The notes below the pieces were generated by a model. The model was not told where the DNA came from. It was given only the letters and a program-made list of their open reading frames with translations, and did not search any database. Made by a program: the position numbers and the translations under genes. From assembly GCA_000431015.1 (NCBI GenBank), contig HF986048.1, positions 1 through 15,009 of the forward strand: DNA of 15,009 nt. The letters are read 5' to 3'. This document shows positions 1 through 6,563 of the stretch, piece by piece. Position 1 is the stretch's first letter. Every line of letters begins with the position of its first letter. This DNA comes from Alistipes sp. CAG:514 (GTDB lineage Bacteria > Bacteroidota > Bacteroidia > Bacteroidales > UBA932).

Positions 1-520
1 ACGGAATGGGGCAGAAGTGTTCCCCGAGCGTGCGGCGCGGCACCCTTGGGCTACGGAAACGGGCGGAAGTGTTCCCCGAGCGTGCGATGCGGCACCGTTG
101 GGCGACGGAAACGAGCGTAAGTGTTGCCCGGGCGTGCGGCGCGGCACCCTTGGGCGACGGAAACGGGCGGAAGTGTTCCCTGAGCGTGCGGCGCGGCACC
201 GTTGGGCGACGGATAGTGGCAGAAATGTTCCCTGAGCGTGCTACGCGGCACCGTTGGGCGACGGAACGGGGCAGAAGTGTTCCCCGAGTGTGCGGCGCGG
301 TGCTGTTAGGCAACGGAATGGGGCAGAAATGTTCCCCGAGCGTGCGGCGCGGCCACCTTGGGCGACGGAATTGGGCGGAAGTGTTCCCCGAGCGTGCGTC
401 GTGGTGCTGTTAGGCGACGGAACGGGACCGAAGTGTTCCCCGAGCGTGAAGTGCGGCCACCTTGGGCGACGGAAGGCGGCAAAGCCGTCGCCCGGGCGTG
501 TTTGGAAACGCTCTAGGGTG
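1..520. repeat. 52-bp GC-rich tandem repeat array (about ten copies)
   Basis: The start of each copy, ACGGA(A), falls at 1, 53, 105, 157, 209, 261, 313, 365, 417 and 469, an exact 52-bp period with no length variation. The most constant part is GTGTTCCCCGAGCGTGCG. Variation concentrates just after ACGGAA and in the block before GGGCG. The tenth copy (469-520) is strongly degenerate. The array probably continues left of the window. There are no non-repeated spacers, so it is not CRISPR. Because 52 is not a multiple of three, an open frame crossing it cycles through all three frames, so the long open frames on both strands are most likely a by-product of scarce stop codons. It lies beyond the 3' end of the aminotransferase gene. 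I see no gene in 1-563. Confidence 0.93.
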
Positions 521-563
521 GCGGCTTCTATTTGATAAAGCGATGTCGGATAAGTGGATACTC

Positions 564-1784
564 CTATTTCAATCTGTAAGCTTCCAAAGCCTTCTCCAGT
601 ACCAGAAGCGCGCGGGCAAGGTCTTCTTTCTTAAGAACATACGCAAGCCGGACTTGATTCCTGCCAAGTCCCGGGGTGCTGTAGAATCCTGCTGCCGGAG
701 CCATCATCACGGTCTCACCGGTGTAGCCTTCCGGGGTTCCGTCATCTTTGTACGAGAAGTCTGTCAGGCACCACGAACAGAAGTCCTCCGCGTTTTCTAC
801 AGGTAGTGACGCGATTGTATAGAAGGCCCCATTGGGCATTGGCGAATACACTCCAGGGATCTTGTTCAAGCCTGCGATAAAGAAATCACGTCGTGCGAGA
901 TATTCATCGAAGCATTCTTTTGAATATTCCTCGGATCCTTCGATTGATGCTTCCGCGACAATCTGGCCGAGAAGTGGTGGACTGAGCCTTGCCTGGCAGA
1001 ATTTAAGGATCGCTGCCATCGCTTCTTTGTTGTGACTGACTATCATTCCGATTCTCGTACCGCATTCCGAGTACCTTTTCGAGACAGAGTCTATGACCAC
1101 AACATTCTGCTCAAGACCTTCAAGGCAAAAGGCTGAAAGATATGGTGCGTCCGTGTAACGGAATTCTCTGTAGACCTCATCGGCGAAGAGGTAGAGATCA
1201 TGACTTAGAACGATGTCGCGAAGTCTCTGCAGTTCTTCTTCTGAATAGAGGTATCCTGTCGGATTGTTCGGATTGCAGATGAGAATGGCCTTGGTCTTGT
1301 CGGTGATCGCTTTCTCGAAGTCCTCCACTGAAGGAAGCGCGAATCCGTTCTCTATTTTTGATGTGACGGTCTTGACGGTCACTCCGGCGGTCACGGCGAA
1401 CGATAGGTAATTGGCGTAACCCGGCTCGGTCATTATGATCTCATCGCCGGGATTCAGACAGGCCATGAATGTCAGAAGAAGAGCCTCAGAGCCTCCTGTT
1501 GTGACAATGATCTCATTGGCATTTACTTTTATCCCGAATTTGTCGTAATAACCGACCAGCTTGTCTCTCAGAGATTTGAGACCTTGGCTTGGACTGTATT
1601 CGAGAGTCGTTCTGGTTATTGTCTTCAATGAATCCAACGCTTTTTGAGGCGTAGGAAGATCCGGCTGCCCGATGTTTAGATGATAGACCTTTACCCCTTT
1701 GGCTTTTGCCGCGTCAGAAAACGGGGTCAGTTTTCTGATTGGTGAGGCGGGGATTTTTTCCCCACGAATAGAAATCTTCGGCAT
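564..1784 (-). CDS. PLP-dependent class I/II aminotransferase (aspartate aminotransferase-like)
   Basis: A 406-residue fold-type I aminotransferase, expected to move an amino group between an amino acid and a 2-oxoacid in the cytoplasm. Visible motifs are NIGQPD (37-42), TTGGSEA near 95-101 (cofactor phosphate binding), NPNNPTG (171-177), Asp202 and Tyr205 in DEVY (cofactor ring contacts), Lys236 in SVSKRYSECGTRIG (Schiff-base lysine) and Arg379 in NQVRLAY (substrate carboxylate). Length is normal for the family. The start is supported by a TAAATTTG promoter box 20 bp upstream. The true substrate (aspartate, an aromatic or another amino acid) cannot be fixed from sequence alone. It stands alone and diverges from the response regulator gene. 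No convincing hairpin terminator is seen before the 52-bp repeat array. Confidence 0.93.
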   Translation of the reverse strand: MPKISIRGEKIPASPIRKLTPFSDAAKAKGVKVYHLNIGQPDLPTPQKALDSLKTITRTTLEYSPSQGLKSLRDKLVGYYDKFGIKVNANEIIVTTGGSEALLLTFMACLNPGDEIIMTEPGYANYLSFAVTAGVTVKTVTSKIENGFALPSVEDFEKAITDKTKAILICNPNNPTGYLYSEEELQRLRDIVLSHDLYLFADEVYREFRYTDAPYLSAFCLEGLEQNVVVIDSVSKRYSECGTRIGMIVSHNKEAMAAILKFCQARLSPPLLGQIVAEASIEGSEEYSKECFDEYLARRDFFIAGLNKIPGVYSPMPNGAFYTIASLPVENAEDFCSWCLTDFSYKDDGTPEGYTGETVMMAPAAGFYSTPGLGRNQVRLAYVLKKEDLARALLVLEKALEAYRLK

Positions 1785-1803
1785 ATTAATTATGTAGTTT
1801 GTC

Positions 1804-1835
1804 CAAATTTAGAAAAAATGTGGTTACCTTAGCAA
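1804..1835 (-). promoter_or_regulatory. Bacteroidetes-type promoter of the aminotransferase gene
   Basis: On the minus strand TAAATTTG (1811-1804) matches the -7 consensus TAnnTTTG. A TTG lies 21 bp upstream (1835-1833), close to the usual -33 spacing of 19-20 bp. The predicted transcript would have a leader of roughly 17 nt. No equally good box was found for the divergent response regulator gene on the plus strand. Confidence 0.6.
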
Positions 1836-1856
1836 AATAAATACAACTTTTTTAAT

Positions 1857-2522
1857 ATGAATGCCCGAATTCTTGTGGTCGATGACGAGGAGGACATCTG
1901 CGCGATTCTGAAATTCAATCTTTCCAAGGAAGGTTACGAGGTTGTGACCGCTAATTCCGCAGAGGAGGCACTGACGCTGGACATCGCGTCATTCAATCTG
2001 CTTCTTCTGGATGTTATGATGGGCGGAATGTCCGGCTTTGAGCTGACTGGGAAGTTGAAAACCGATCCAAAGACCGCCGGGGTTCCCGTGATATTCATAA
2101 CAGCTCGTGACACGGAGGATGACGCAGTCGAAGGGCTTGATCTGGGTGCGGACGACTACATCTCCAAGCCGTTCTCGATCCGGGAGGTGGTTTCCCGGGT
2201 GAAGGCTGTGCTGAGACGGACCGCCGCGATACCGGATGCCAGCACGGGCATATTCATAGATGATGAGAAGAAGGTTGTTACGGTGGATGGTGCCGCTGTG
2301 GCGCTTACAAGGATTGAATATGAGATATTCAGACTCCTCTTCACCAACAAAGGGAAGGTTTTCCCGCGCGAGGATATTCTTTCAAAGGTTTGGCCTGACG
2401 ATGTGATTGTCACCGACAGGACTGTGGATGTCAACATCACCCGCCTTCGCAAGAAGATCGGTGAATATGGGAACAGGATAGTCTCGCGCCACGGGTTCGG
2501 TTATCTATACGAGGAACAATGA
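1857..2522 (+). CDS. OmpR/PhoB-family response regulator
   Basis: A 221-residue DNA-binding response regulator. The receiver domain (about 1-120) has the acidic pair Asp9/Asp10, phosphoacceptor Asp52 in LLLDVMM, Thr82 in FITARD and Lys104 in YISKPF, so it looks fully active. The C-terminal winged-helix domain (about 128-221) ends with the recognition-helix region DRTVDVNITRLRKKIG and the wing RHGFGYLYEE. The stop overlaps the start of the kinase gene as ATGA, so the two are translationally coupled and form a two-component pair. Overall it resembles the PhoB branch. A phosphate role is supported only indirectly, by the phosphate transporter and Pho-box-like repeats further along the window. 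The upstream spacer is short (72 bp) and shared with the divergent aminotransferase gene. Confidence 0.95.
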   Translation: MNARILVVDDEEDICAILKFNLSKEGYEVVTANSAEEALTLDIASFNLLLLDVMMGGMSGFELTGKLKTDPKTAGVPVIFITARDTEDDAVEGLDLGADDYISKPFSIREVVSRVKAVLRRTAAIPDASTGIFIDDEKKVVTVDGAAVALTRIEYEIFRLLFTNKGKVFPREDILSKVWPDDVIVTDRTVDVNITRLRKKIGEYGNRIVSRHGFGYLYEEQ

Positions 2523-3349
2523 TAATACTGTTGTCTATAGTCGTTGTATTGCTGGCTCTTGCGTTGATTACGATGCAAGGACGGTATGTTCATCTTAAGA
2601 AATCCATAGATAAGGGGAAGGTGAGTATGTACGACAAACTGCGTGACAGTGAGGAGGATAAGACTCGCTTGAAGAGACAGCTGACTCAGAATGTGGCTCA
2701 TGAGTTGAAGACCCCGGTCAGCAGCATCCAGGGCTATCTTGAGACGATAGTGTCCAACCCGGACATTGACAAAGAAACAAGGGACCAGTTCATACAGCGC
2801 TGCTATGCCCAAAGCCGCCGTCTGTCAAACCTTCTCGCGGACATCTCGACACTCAATAAACTCGATGACGCCCCTCAGGAATATGAGTTTCAACCAGTGA
2901 ATATCCCGGATCTGCTTCAGTCCATCCAGCGGGACGTGTCCATGCAGATGGAGGATAAACACGTGACATTCAGGGCTTTGGTTGATCCGGAAGTGGCTGT
3001 GGACGGCAATCCTTCGTTGCTATATTCAATATTCAGAAACTTGACTGACAATTCCATCGCATACGGGGGCGAAGGGGTTACAATCACCGTGCAGGTCTTG
3101 TCGGAAAGCGCGGATTTCTATACCTTCAGCTTCTCTGACAATGGCCCAGGAGTGGCGTCCGAGCATATTCCTCATCTTTTTGAGCGGTTTTACCGCATTG
3201 ACAAGGGACGTTCCCGCAAGATGGGAGGCACTGGTCTCGGGCTTGCGATAGTCAAGAACTCTGTGCTGCTTCATCATGGCAACATCTCTGTCCGCTTAGG
3301 CATCGCCGGAGGGCTGGAGTTCGTCTTCACGCTGCCTAAGGCGGCTTAG
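2519..3349 (+). CDS. Short membrane-anchored sensor histidine kinase (PhoR-like)
   Basis: A 276-residue histidine kinase, the presumed partner of the overlapping response regulator. It has a single N-terminal membrane segment (about 2-20) followed directly by a short basic/charged linker and the dimerisation-phosphotransfer domain with His61 in NVAHELKTP. The ATPase domain shows the N box around Asn174-Asn178 (RNLTDN), the G1 motif DNGPGV (207-212), an F box FERFYR, and the G2 motif GGTGLGLAI (226-234). All catalytic motifs are intact. There is no second membrane helix, periplasmic domain, HAMP or PAS domain, so it is shorter than a typical PhoR. The start is secure because ATG overlaps the regulator's TGA. 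The signal sensed is unknown; it may depend on a partner protein. Confidence 0.93.
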   Translation: MIILLSIVVVLLALALITMQGRYVHLKKSIDKGKVSMYDKLRDSEEDKTRLKRQLTQNVAHELKTPVSSIQGYLETIVSNPDIDKETRDQFIQRCYAQSRRLSNLLADISTLNKLDDAPQEYEFQPVNIPDLLQSIQRDVSMQMEDKHVTFRALVDPEVAVDGNPSLLYSIFRNLTDNSIAYGGEGVTITVQVLSESADFYTFSFSDNGPGVASEHIPHLFERFYRIDKGRSRKMGGTGLGLAIVKNSVLLHHGNISVRLGIAGGLEFVFTLPKAA

Positions 3350-3351
3350 GC
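3334..3351 (+). terminator. Stem-loop over the kinase stop codon (weak terminator candidate)
   Basis: GCCTAAG (3334-3340) and CTTAGGC (3345-3351) form a 7-bp stem with a GCGG loop that includes the TAG stop. No T-run follows directly; a T6 run occurs about 30 nt later, in the loop of a second possible pairing (GTGGTG at 3365-3370 with CACCAC at 3390-3395). Either could lower read-through into the lipoprotein gene, but neither is a classical terminator. Confidence 0.35.
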
Positions 3352-3432
3352 TTGCTGTAAGTGTGTGGTGGCTCTTCTCTGTTTTTTGTCACCACTTGTA
3401 ATTTGGAAAAAAAATTATTACTTTGGGAATAA

Positions 3433-3440
3433 TATATTTG
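3433..3440 (+). promoter_or_regulatory. -7 box for the lipoprotein/OmpA-like operon
   Basis: TATATTTG matches TAnnTTTG perfectly and lies 39 bp before the lipoprotein ATG at 3480. The nearest upstream TTG elements (3403-3405 and 3396-3398) are not at the ideal 19-20 bp spacing, so only the -7 element is supported. The surrounding 3400-3480 stretch is AT-rich, as expected for a promoter. Confidence 0.5.
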
Positions 3441-3479
3441 TTTTTATTAACTGGCGTAAGCCACAAAATCCATTTTTTT

Positions 3480-3671
3480 ATGAAAAAAGTATTTGCCGCC
3501 CTTGCCGCCCTTGCGATGATGGTAGCGGTTGTTTCGTGCGAGTATGACTCGCCGGACATCAGGTTTCAGCAGACCACAACAATCACGAATGACTACAGTG
3601 AGGTCGTGAAGGCCCTTCTGGATCAGACACTGGCTCTCTCGAAAAAATGGAACTCATGGAGGACGCCATGA
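3480..3671 (+). CDS. Lipoprotein, N-terminal part (signal peptide and first repeat), frame breaks at A6
   Basis: This frame begins with a lipoprotein signal peptide: MKK, a hydrophobic run of Ala/Leu/Met/Val, then the lipobox VVSC with lipidated Cys20. Acidic residues follow (C-E-Y-D). It then reads into SEVVKALLDQTLALSKK and meets the A6 run at 3642-3647, after which this frame gives an unrelated nine-residue tail and a stop. The following reading frame (from 3647) continues the same 18-residue repeat pattern, so I treat this and the next entry as one gene of about 551 residues (3480-5134) interrupted by a -1 shift. The ATG at 3480 is preferred over one at 3423, because 3423 lies upstream of the promoter box and would bury the signal peptide. 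Confidence 0.8.
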   Translation: MKKVFAALAALAMMVAVVSCEYDSPDIRFQQTTTITNDYSEVVKALLDQTLALSKKWNSWRTP

Positions 3672-4519
3672 AGAGCCAGACAATGACCATCTCTGAAAAG
3701 ATGAATCTTCTTGATGAGGCCTTGAGGAACCTATCCTTGACCCTTTCCCAGAAAATGGAACTCTTGACAAAGGCCTATGAGAACGGAGTCCTGAAGTACG
3801 AGGAAATGACCGGCAAACTGATCGGCGAGATTAATTCCATGAATATATCCACGGCGGAGAAACTTGACGCTGTCAAGAAGGCCATCGAGGCTCAGTCTTC
3901 CGACCTTTGCGCCAAGCTTGACTTGATAGGGAAGGCTCTCGCTCTTATCGAGAAGACCGCCGGTGAGGGCTTTGACAGCAACGTCCAGGCTTTGGCTCTT
4001 GTGAAGGCGGCGATTGAGTCGCTTTCCGGGTCGCTGGAGGAGAAACTTGCGGCTGTCGAGAAGGCGGTGAGGGATCAGACGACGGATCTTAGCGCGAAGC
4101 TGGTTCTTATCGAGGGTGCGGTCAAGACTGGTCTTGCGGACAATGCTGAGGCGATTAAACTTGTGAAACAGGCGGTAGAGTCTCTTGAAGGAACTGTCGA
4201 AGAAAAACTTAAGGCTATCAATGAGACAATAGAAAGCCAGACCAATACCCTGTCCGGGAAACTTGCCGCGATTCAGGGTTCGTTGGATGCCGGTCTTGTG
4301 GGAGAAGACAGCACGCTCGGCCTTGTGAAGAAGGCTATAGATGCCTTGAACGCTACTGCGGGAACGGCCAATGATAAACTGGACGCCATCAAGAATGCGA
4401 TCGACTCGCCTACTTCTGGGCTTAACGTGAAGCTTGAGGCTATAGAAGAGGCTTTGTCTCAGGGGCTGATTGATGTGACTAAGAAGCAGGATTTGATTCT
4501 GGCCGCACTCAACAGTGCG
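3627..4519 (+). repeat. Array of about sixteen 18-residue (54-nt) coding repeats
   Basis: Successive units include TMTISEKMNLLDEALRNL, SLTLSQKMELLTKAYENG, SGSLEEKLAAVEKAVRDQ, TTDLSAKLVLIEGAVKTG, EGTVEEKLKAINETIESQ and TNTLSGKLAAIQGSLDAG. Only two short insertions break the period: seven residues around codon 102 and three around codon 235, counted from 3647. The last nine units form three super-repeats of three units (54 residues). Eighteen residues equal five alpha-helical turns, so each unit should keep the same hydrophobic face. DNA identity between units is low, so the repeat is old and kept at protein level. Confidence 0.85.
3642..3647 (+). other. A6 homopolymer at the frame junction of the repeat lipoprotein
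   Basis: The sequence reads TCG AAA AAA TGG in the signal-peptide frame. Adding one A, or slipping -1, gives TCG AAA AAA ATG GAA and joins the two frames. The joined product restores a perfect 18-residue repeat (TLALSKKMELMEDAMKSQ) that aligns with the next two units. The -1 heptamer would be G AAA AAA, which is weaker than the known A AAA AAG type. The choices are a one-base assembly error, a real loss-of-function or phase-variable tract, or transcriptional/ribosomal slippage. Confidence 0.85.
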
Positions 4520-5134
4520 TCGACATACCATTTCACTGATGATGAACTTCTTGAGAAGGGGCAGGATTATTTATTGGTTGACGCCGCCTTCTGGGAGGCC
4601 AATCACGAGAACTATGAGGTGGTAAGGAAACTTAAGGAGTTGATTAAGTTATCTGTGCCACATAAATATAAGTTCTGGATCAAACTACCTTCCGGCAAGT
4701 ACCCGATATCAGGCTCCGAGGACACAAGTTTTTATGGCCCCCTTTACACCGAAGGAGGAATTATGAAAGACATCATGAACTCGGGAGAAGTGATTCTTGC
4801 GGTTGATTGTGACTCTTATCTCAATCCGAAGTGGCACACTGTAAATGGACACAAATGTTACTATCTTAAGAAAGTCCATAAAGGTTGCAGATACAATTTT
4901 GTAGTGAAAGTGGGCGAAAGGGCTGCCGGCAAGAAACTCAAGGTGGAGGGTATGAATTCCAATGATCGTTTCATTCAAGTCACTTATGCTCAAGTTGGGG
5001 AATGCATTGAATATTGGCATCGGTCTGATGCGGTAAAGACCAGAACAGGAGTATGGGGATTTCAAGAGTTGCAGTATTACCCGTATCGATACCCGGATAA
5101 TTCCGTAGAGTTTATAATAGTCGAAGATAATTAG
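3647..5134 (+). CDS. Lipoprotein body: 18-residue helical repeats plus unknown C-terminal domain
   Basis: This 495-residue frame lacks its own signal peptide. It is almost certainly the continuation of the lipoprotein starting at 3480. Residues 1-291 are tandem 18-residue units of the form x3-L-S-x-K-L-x2-I-x2-A-L-x2-G. They are predicted to be amphipathic alpha-helical, rich in Lys, Glu, Ala and Leu. From about residue 292 a non-repetitive domain of roughly 200 residues follows. It is rich in Tyr, Trp and Phe and contains four Cys. I recognise no family for either part. The gene reads into an OmpA-like outer-membrane protein gene 15 bp downstream, which suggests one operon and an envelope role. 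If the A6 junction is a true deletion, this is a pseudogene. If not, it is a surface or periplasmic stalk-like lipoprotein. Confidence 0.8.
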   Translation: MELMEDAMKSQTMTISEKMNLLDEALRNLSLTLSQKMELLTKAYENGVLKYEEMTGKLIGEINSMNISTAEKLDAVKKAIEAQSSDLCAKLDLIGKALALIEKTAGEGFDSNVQALALVKAAIESLSGSLEEKLAAVEKAVRDQTTDLSAKLVLIEGAVKTGLADNAEAIKLVKQAVESLEGTVEEKLKAINETIESQTNTLSGKLAAIQGSLDAGLVGEDSTLGLVKKAIDALNATAGTANDKLDAIKNAIDSPTSGLNVKLEAIEEALSQGLIDVTKKQDLILAALNSASTYHFTDDELLEKGQDYLLVDAAFWEANHENYEVVRKLKELIKLSVPHKYKFWIKLPSGKYPISGSEDTSFYGPLYTEGGIMKDIMNSGEVILAVDCDSYLNPKWHTVNGHKCYYLKKVHKGCRYNFVVKVGERAAGKKLKVEGMNSNDRFIQVTYAQVGECIEYWHRSDAVKTRTGVWGFQELQYYPYRYPDNSVEFIIVEDN

Positions 5135-5149
5135 TACCATTCGCTACTT

Positions 5150-6448
5150 ATGAAAAGATATTTGACAATCATAATGTTGGCCTTGTCCTCGGGTCTCTTC
5201 GCTGATGTGGTGGCGCAGGAGCGGGGGAACAGTGCCTACCGCACCTCCACCTGGAGCCTTTATGCGGAGGGCGGCGCAACGATGGTGCACGGACTGGGGA
5301 TGTCAAGCGTGGACGCTCCACCGGGTATGAATATCTTCCCGGAGATCGGAGCCGGTGTCTCGTTCAACATCCGTCCTTGGATCCGGCTTGGCTTGAACTA
5401 CGATTTCTCGAAATATGCCCGTGAGCAGCGGTTCTCCGAGTTCCAGCCTCTGGGTGTTCCAACCGGTGATGGAACGCTTTCAGAGCAATACGGTGGCCTT
5501 GCATATTCAAAGATGTGGACTCATTATCATGCGGCTGACGCCACTGTAGAGTTCAATTTGATGGAATTTTGGCGGAATCGTGAGGACAAGCGCTTCAACC
5601 TTTATGCGGGAGCCGGTTTCGGCTGGCTCTTCGCCAAAGGGAACACTTATGACATCTCGATGGGGCACGAGCGGTGGAGCGAACCTTACAAGGAAACGAT
5701 CAACACTTGGCTGGACGCCGTGAACACCAGGCATAAGTACGATGTCGGTTATGTTCCGATGCTGCTGTCCGCCGAGTTTGACGTGAGTCCAGTGGTGACG
5801 GTTGGCCTGCAAGGTAACTACAAACGGCTTCTGAAATGTGACAACGCTCCAAAGGGAATAGGCACCGCCTCAGTGGTTTTGAGACTGAATATTCTTGGCT
5901 CAAAATCCGGCTACAAGAGCACTGGACGGAAGTTGCGTGAGTCCGAGCTCGCTCTGGCCGCGATGACTGTGGCCGGCGCTGCCGCTAAGGCGGACTGTGA
6001 GGCTTCCGGAAAGGCTAAGGATGAGGCTCTCGCATCTGCCAAGACCGAGAACGCAGCGCTGAAGTCCCGGGTGGAGGCCCTTGAGAAAGAAAACACAGGG
6101 CTTAAGGCGCGCCGCACCAATGAGGTTCTTCAGGATCTTACCGTACAGTTCTCCAATGACAGTTTCAAACTTCTTCCAGAGGCGAAGGCCAGTCTTGACG
6201 CTTTCGCGGAACGTTTGAAGACCATGAAAGAAACTGAACTTGTTGTTGTCGGAGAGGCTTCCGCAACAGGCTCCAGCGGGCATAACCTGAGACTCAGCGA
6301 GCTTCGTATCGAGACCGTTCTTGACTACTTGAGAAAGCAAGGAGTTGATTGCAGCCGGGCTTTCCGCCAGCCTCTCGGCGATTCCGGCAAGGACACTTCT
6401 GACGCGGCTCGCCGCGCGACTATCCTTGTTGTCTCCCGTGGGGAATAA
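5150..6448 (+). CDS. Outer-membrane beta-barrel protein with degenerate OmpA-like C-terminal domain
   Basis: A 432-residue exported protein. An N-terminal signal peptide (about 1-23, ending VVAQ) is followed by a region of alternating aromatic/hydrophobic strands (about 30-255) typical of an 8-10-stranded outer-membrane barrel. An Ala/Lys/Glu-rich coiled-coil linker covers about 260-325, and an OmpA-family C-terminal domain about 332-432. In that domain the NxxLSxxR motif is present (Asn379, Arg386), as is the late double Arg in DAARRATILVV. However, the site usually reading G-H-T-D is GEASATG (368-374), so the diaminopimelate-binding Asp is absent. It follows the repeat lipoprotein by 15 bp and probably shares its promoter. 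Likely role: envelope structure or a scaffold between outer membrane and periplasm, with peptidoglycan binding in doubt. Confidence 0.85.
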   Translation: MKRYLTIIMLALSSGLFADVVAQERGNSAYRTSTWSLYAEGGATMVHGLGMSSVDAPPGMNIFPEIGAGVSFNIRPWIRLGLNYDFSKYAREQRFSEFQPLGVPTGDGTLSEQYGGLAYSKMWTHYHAADATVEFNLMEFWRNREDKRFNLYAGAGFGWLFAKGNTYDISMGHERWSEPYKETINTWLDAVNTRHKYDVGYVPMLLSAEFDVSPVVTVGLQGNYKRLLKCDNAPKGIGTASVVLRLNILGSKSGYKSTGRKLRESELALAAMTVAGAAAKADCEASGKAKDEALASAKTENAALKSRVEALEKENTGLKARRTNEVLQDLTVQFSNDSFKLLPEAKASLDAFAERLKTMKETELVVVGEASATGSSGHNLRLSELRIETVLDYLRKQGVDCSRAFRQPLGDSGKDTSDAARRATILVVSRGE

Positions 6449-6471
6449 ATAACAGATAATCAACGTGATAA

Positions 6472-6506
6472 AAGGACGTCCTCCCACCATGTAGGAGGAT
6501 GTCCTT
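6472..6506. terminator. Bidirectional hairpin terminator between convergent genes
   Basis: AAGGACGTCCTCC (6472-6484) pairs with GGAGGATGTCCTT (6494-6506): 13 bp with a single G-T wobble and a 9-nt loop. It starts 24 nt after the OmpA-like gene stop and ends 58 nt before the PiT gene stop on the other strand. On the minus strand the stem is followed by extra T residues (CCTTTTATC), so termination of the transporter transcript looks the stronger. Nothing else is seen in 6507-6563. Confidence 0.8.
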
Positions 6507-6563
6507 GTTAATGTAAAGATATTCAGACGATTGGCTTCCACAGTGCCACCATACCCCTGCTAA

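Noticed and set aside
1..520. CRISPR array
   Set aside because: Repeats are contiguous and degenerate, with no unique spacers and no cas genes nearby.
6..535. Several overlapping open frames (up to 135 codons) across the 52-bp array on both strands
   Set aside because: The period is not a multiple of three, so every frame repeats the same three peptides. Frames are open because the repeat lacks stop codons. No promoter or family resemblance.
3423..3479. Earlier start for the lipoprotein at 3423
   Set aside because: It lies upstream of the TATATTTG promoter box and would precede the normal MKK signal peptide with 19 extra residues.
5900..6541. 213-codon minus-strand frame antisense to the OmpA-like gene
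   Set aside because: It overlaps the coiled-coil and OmpA-like domain coding region on the other strand and runs through the terminator hairpin.
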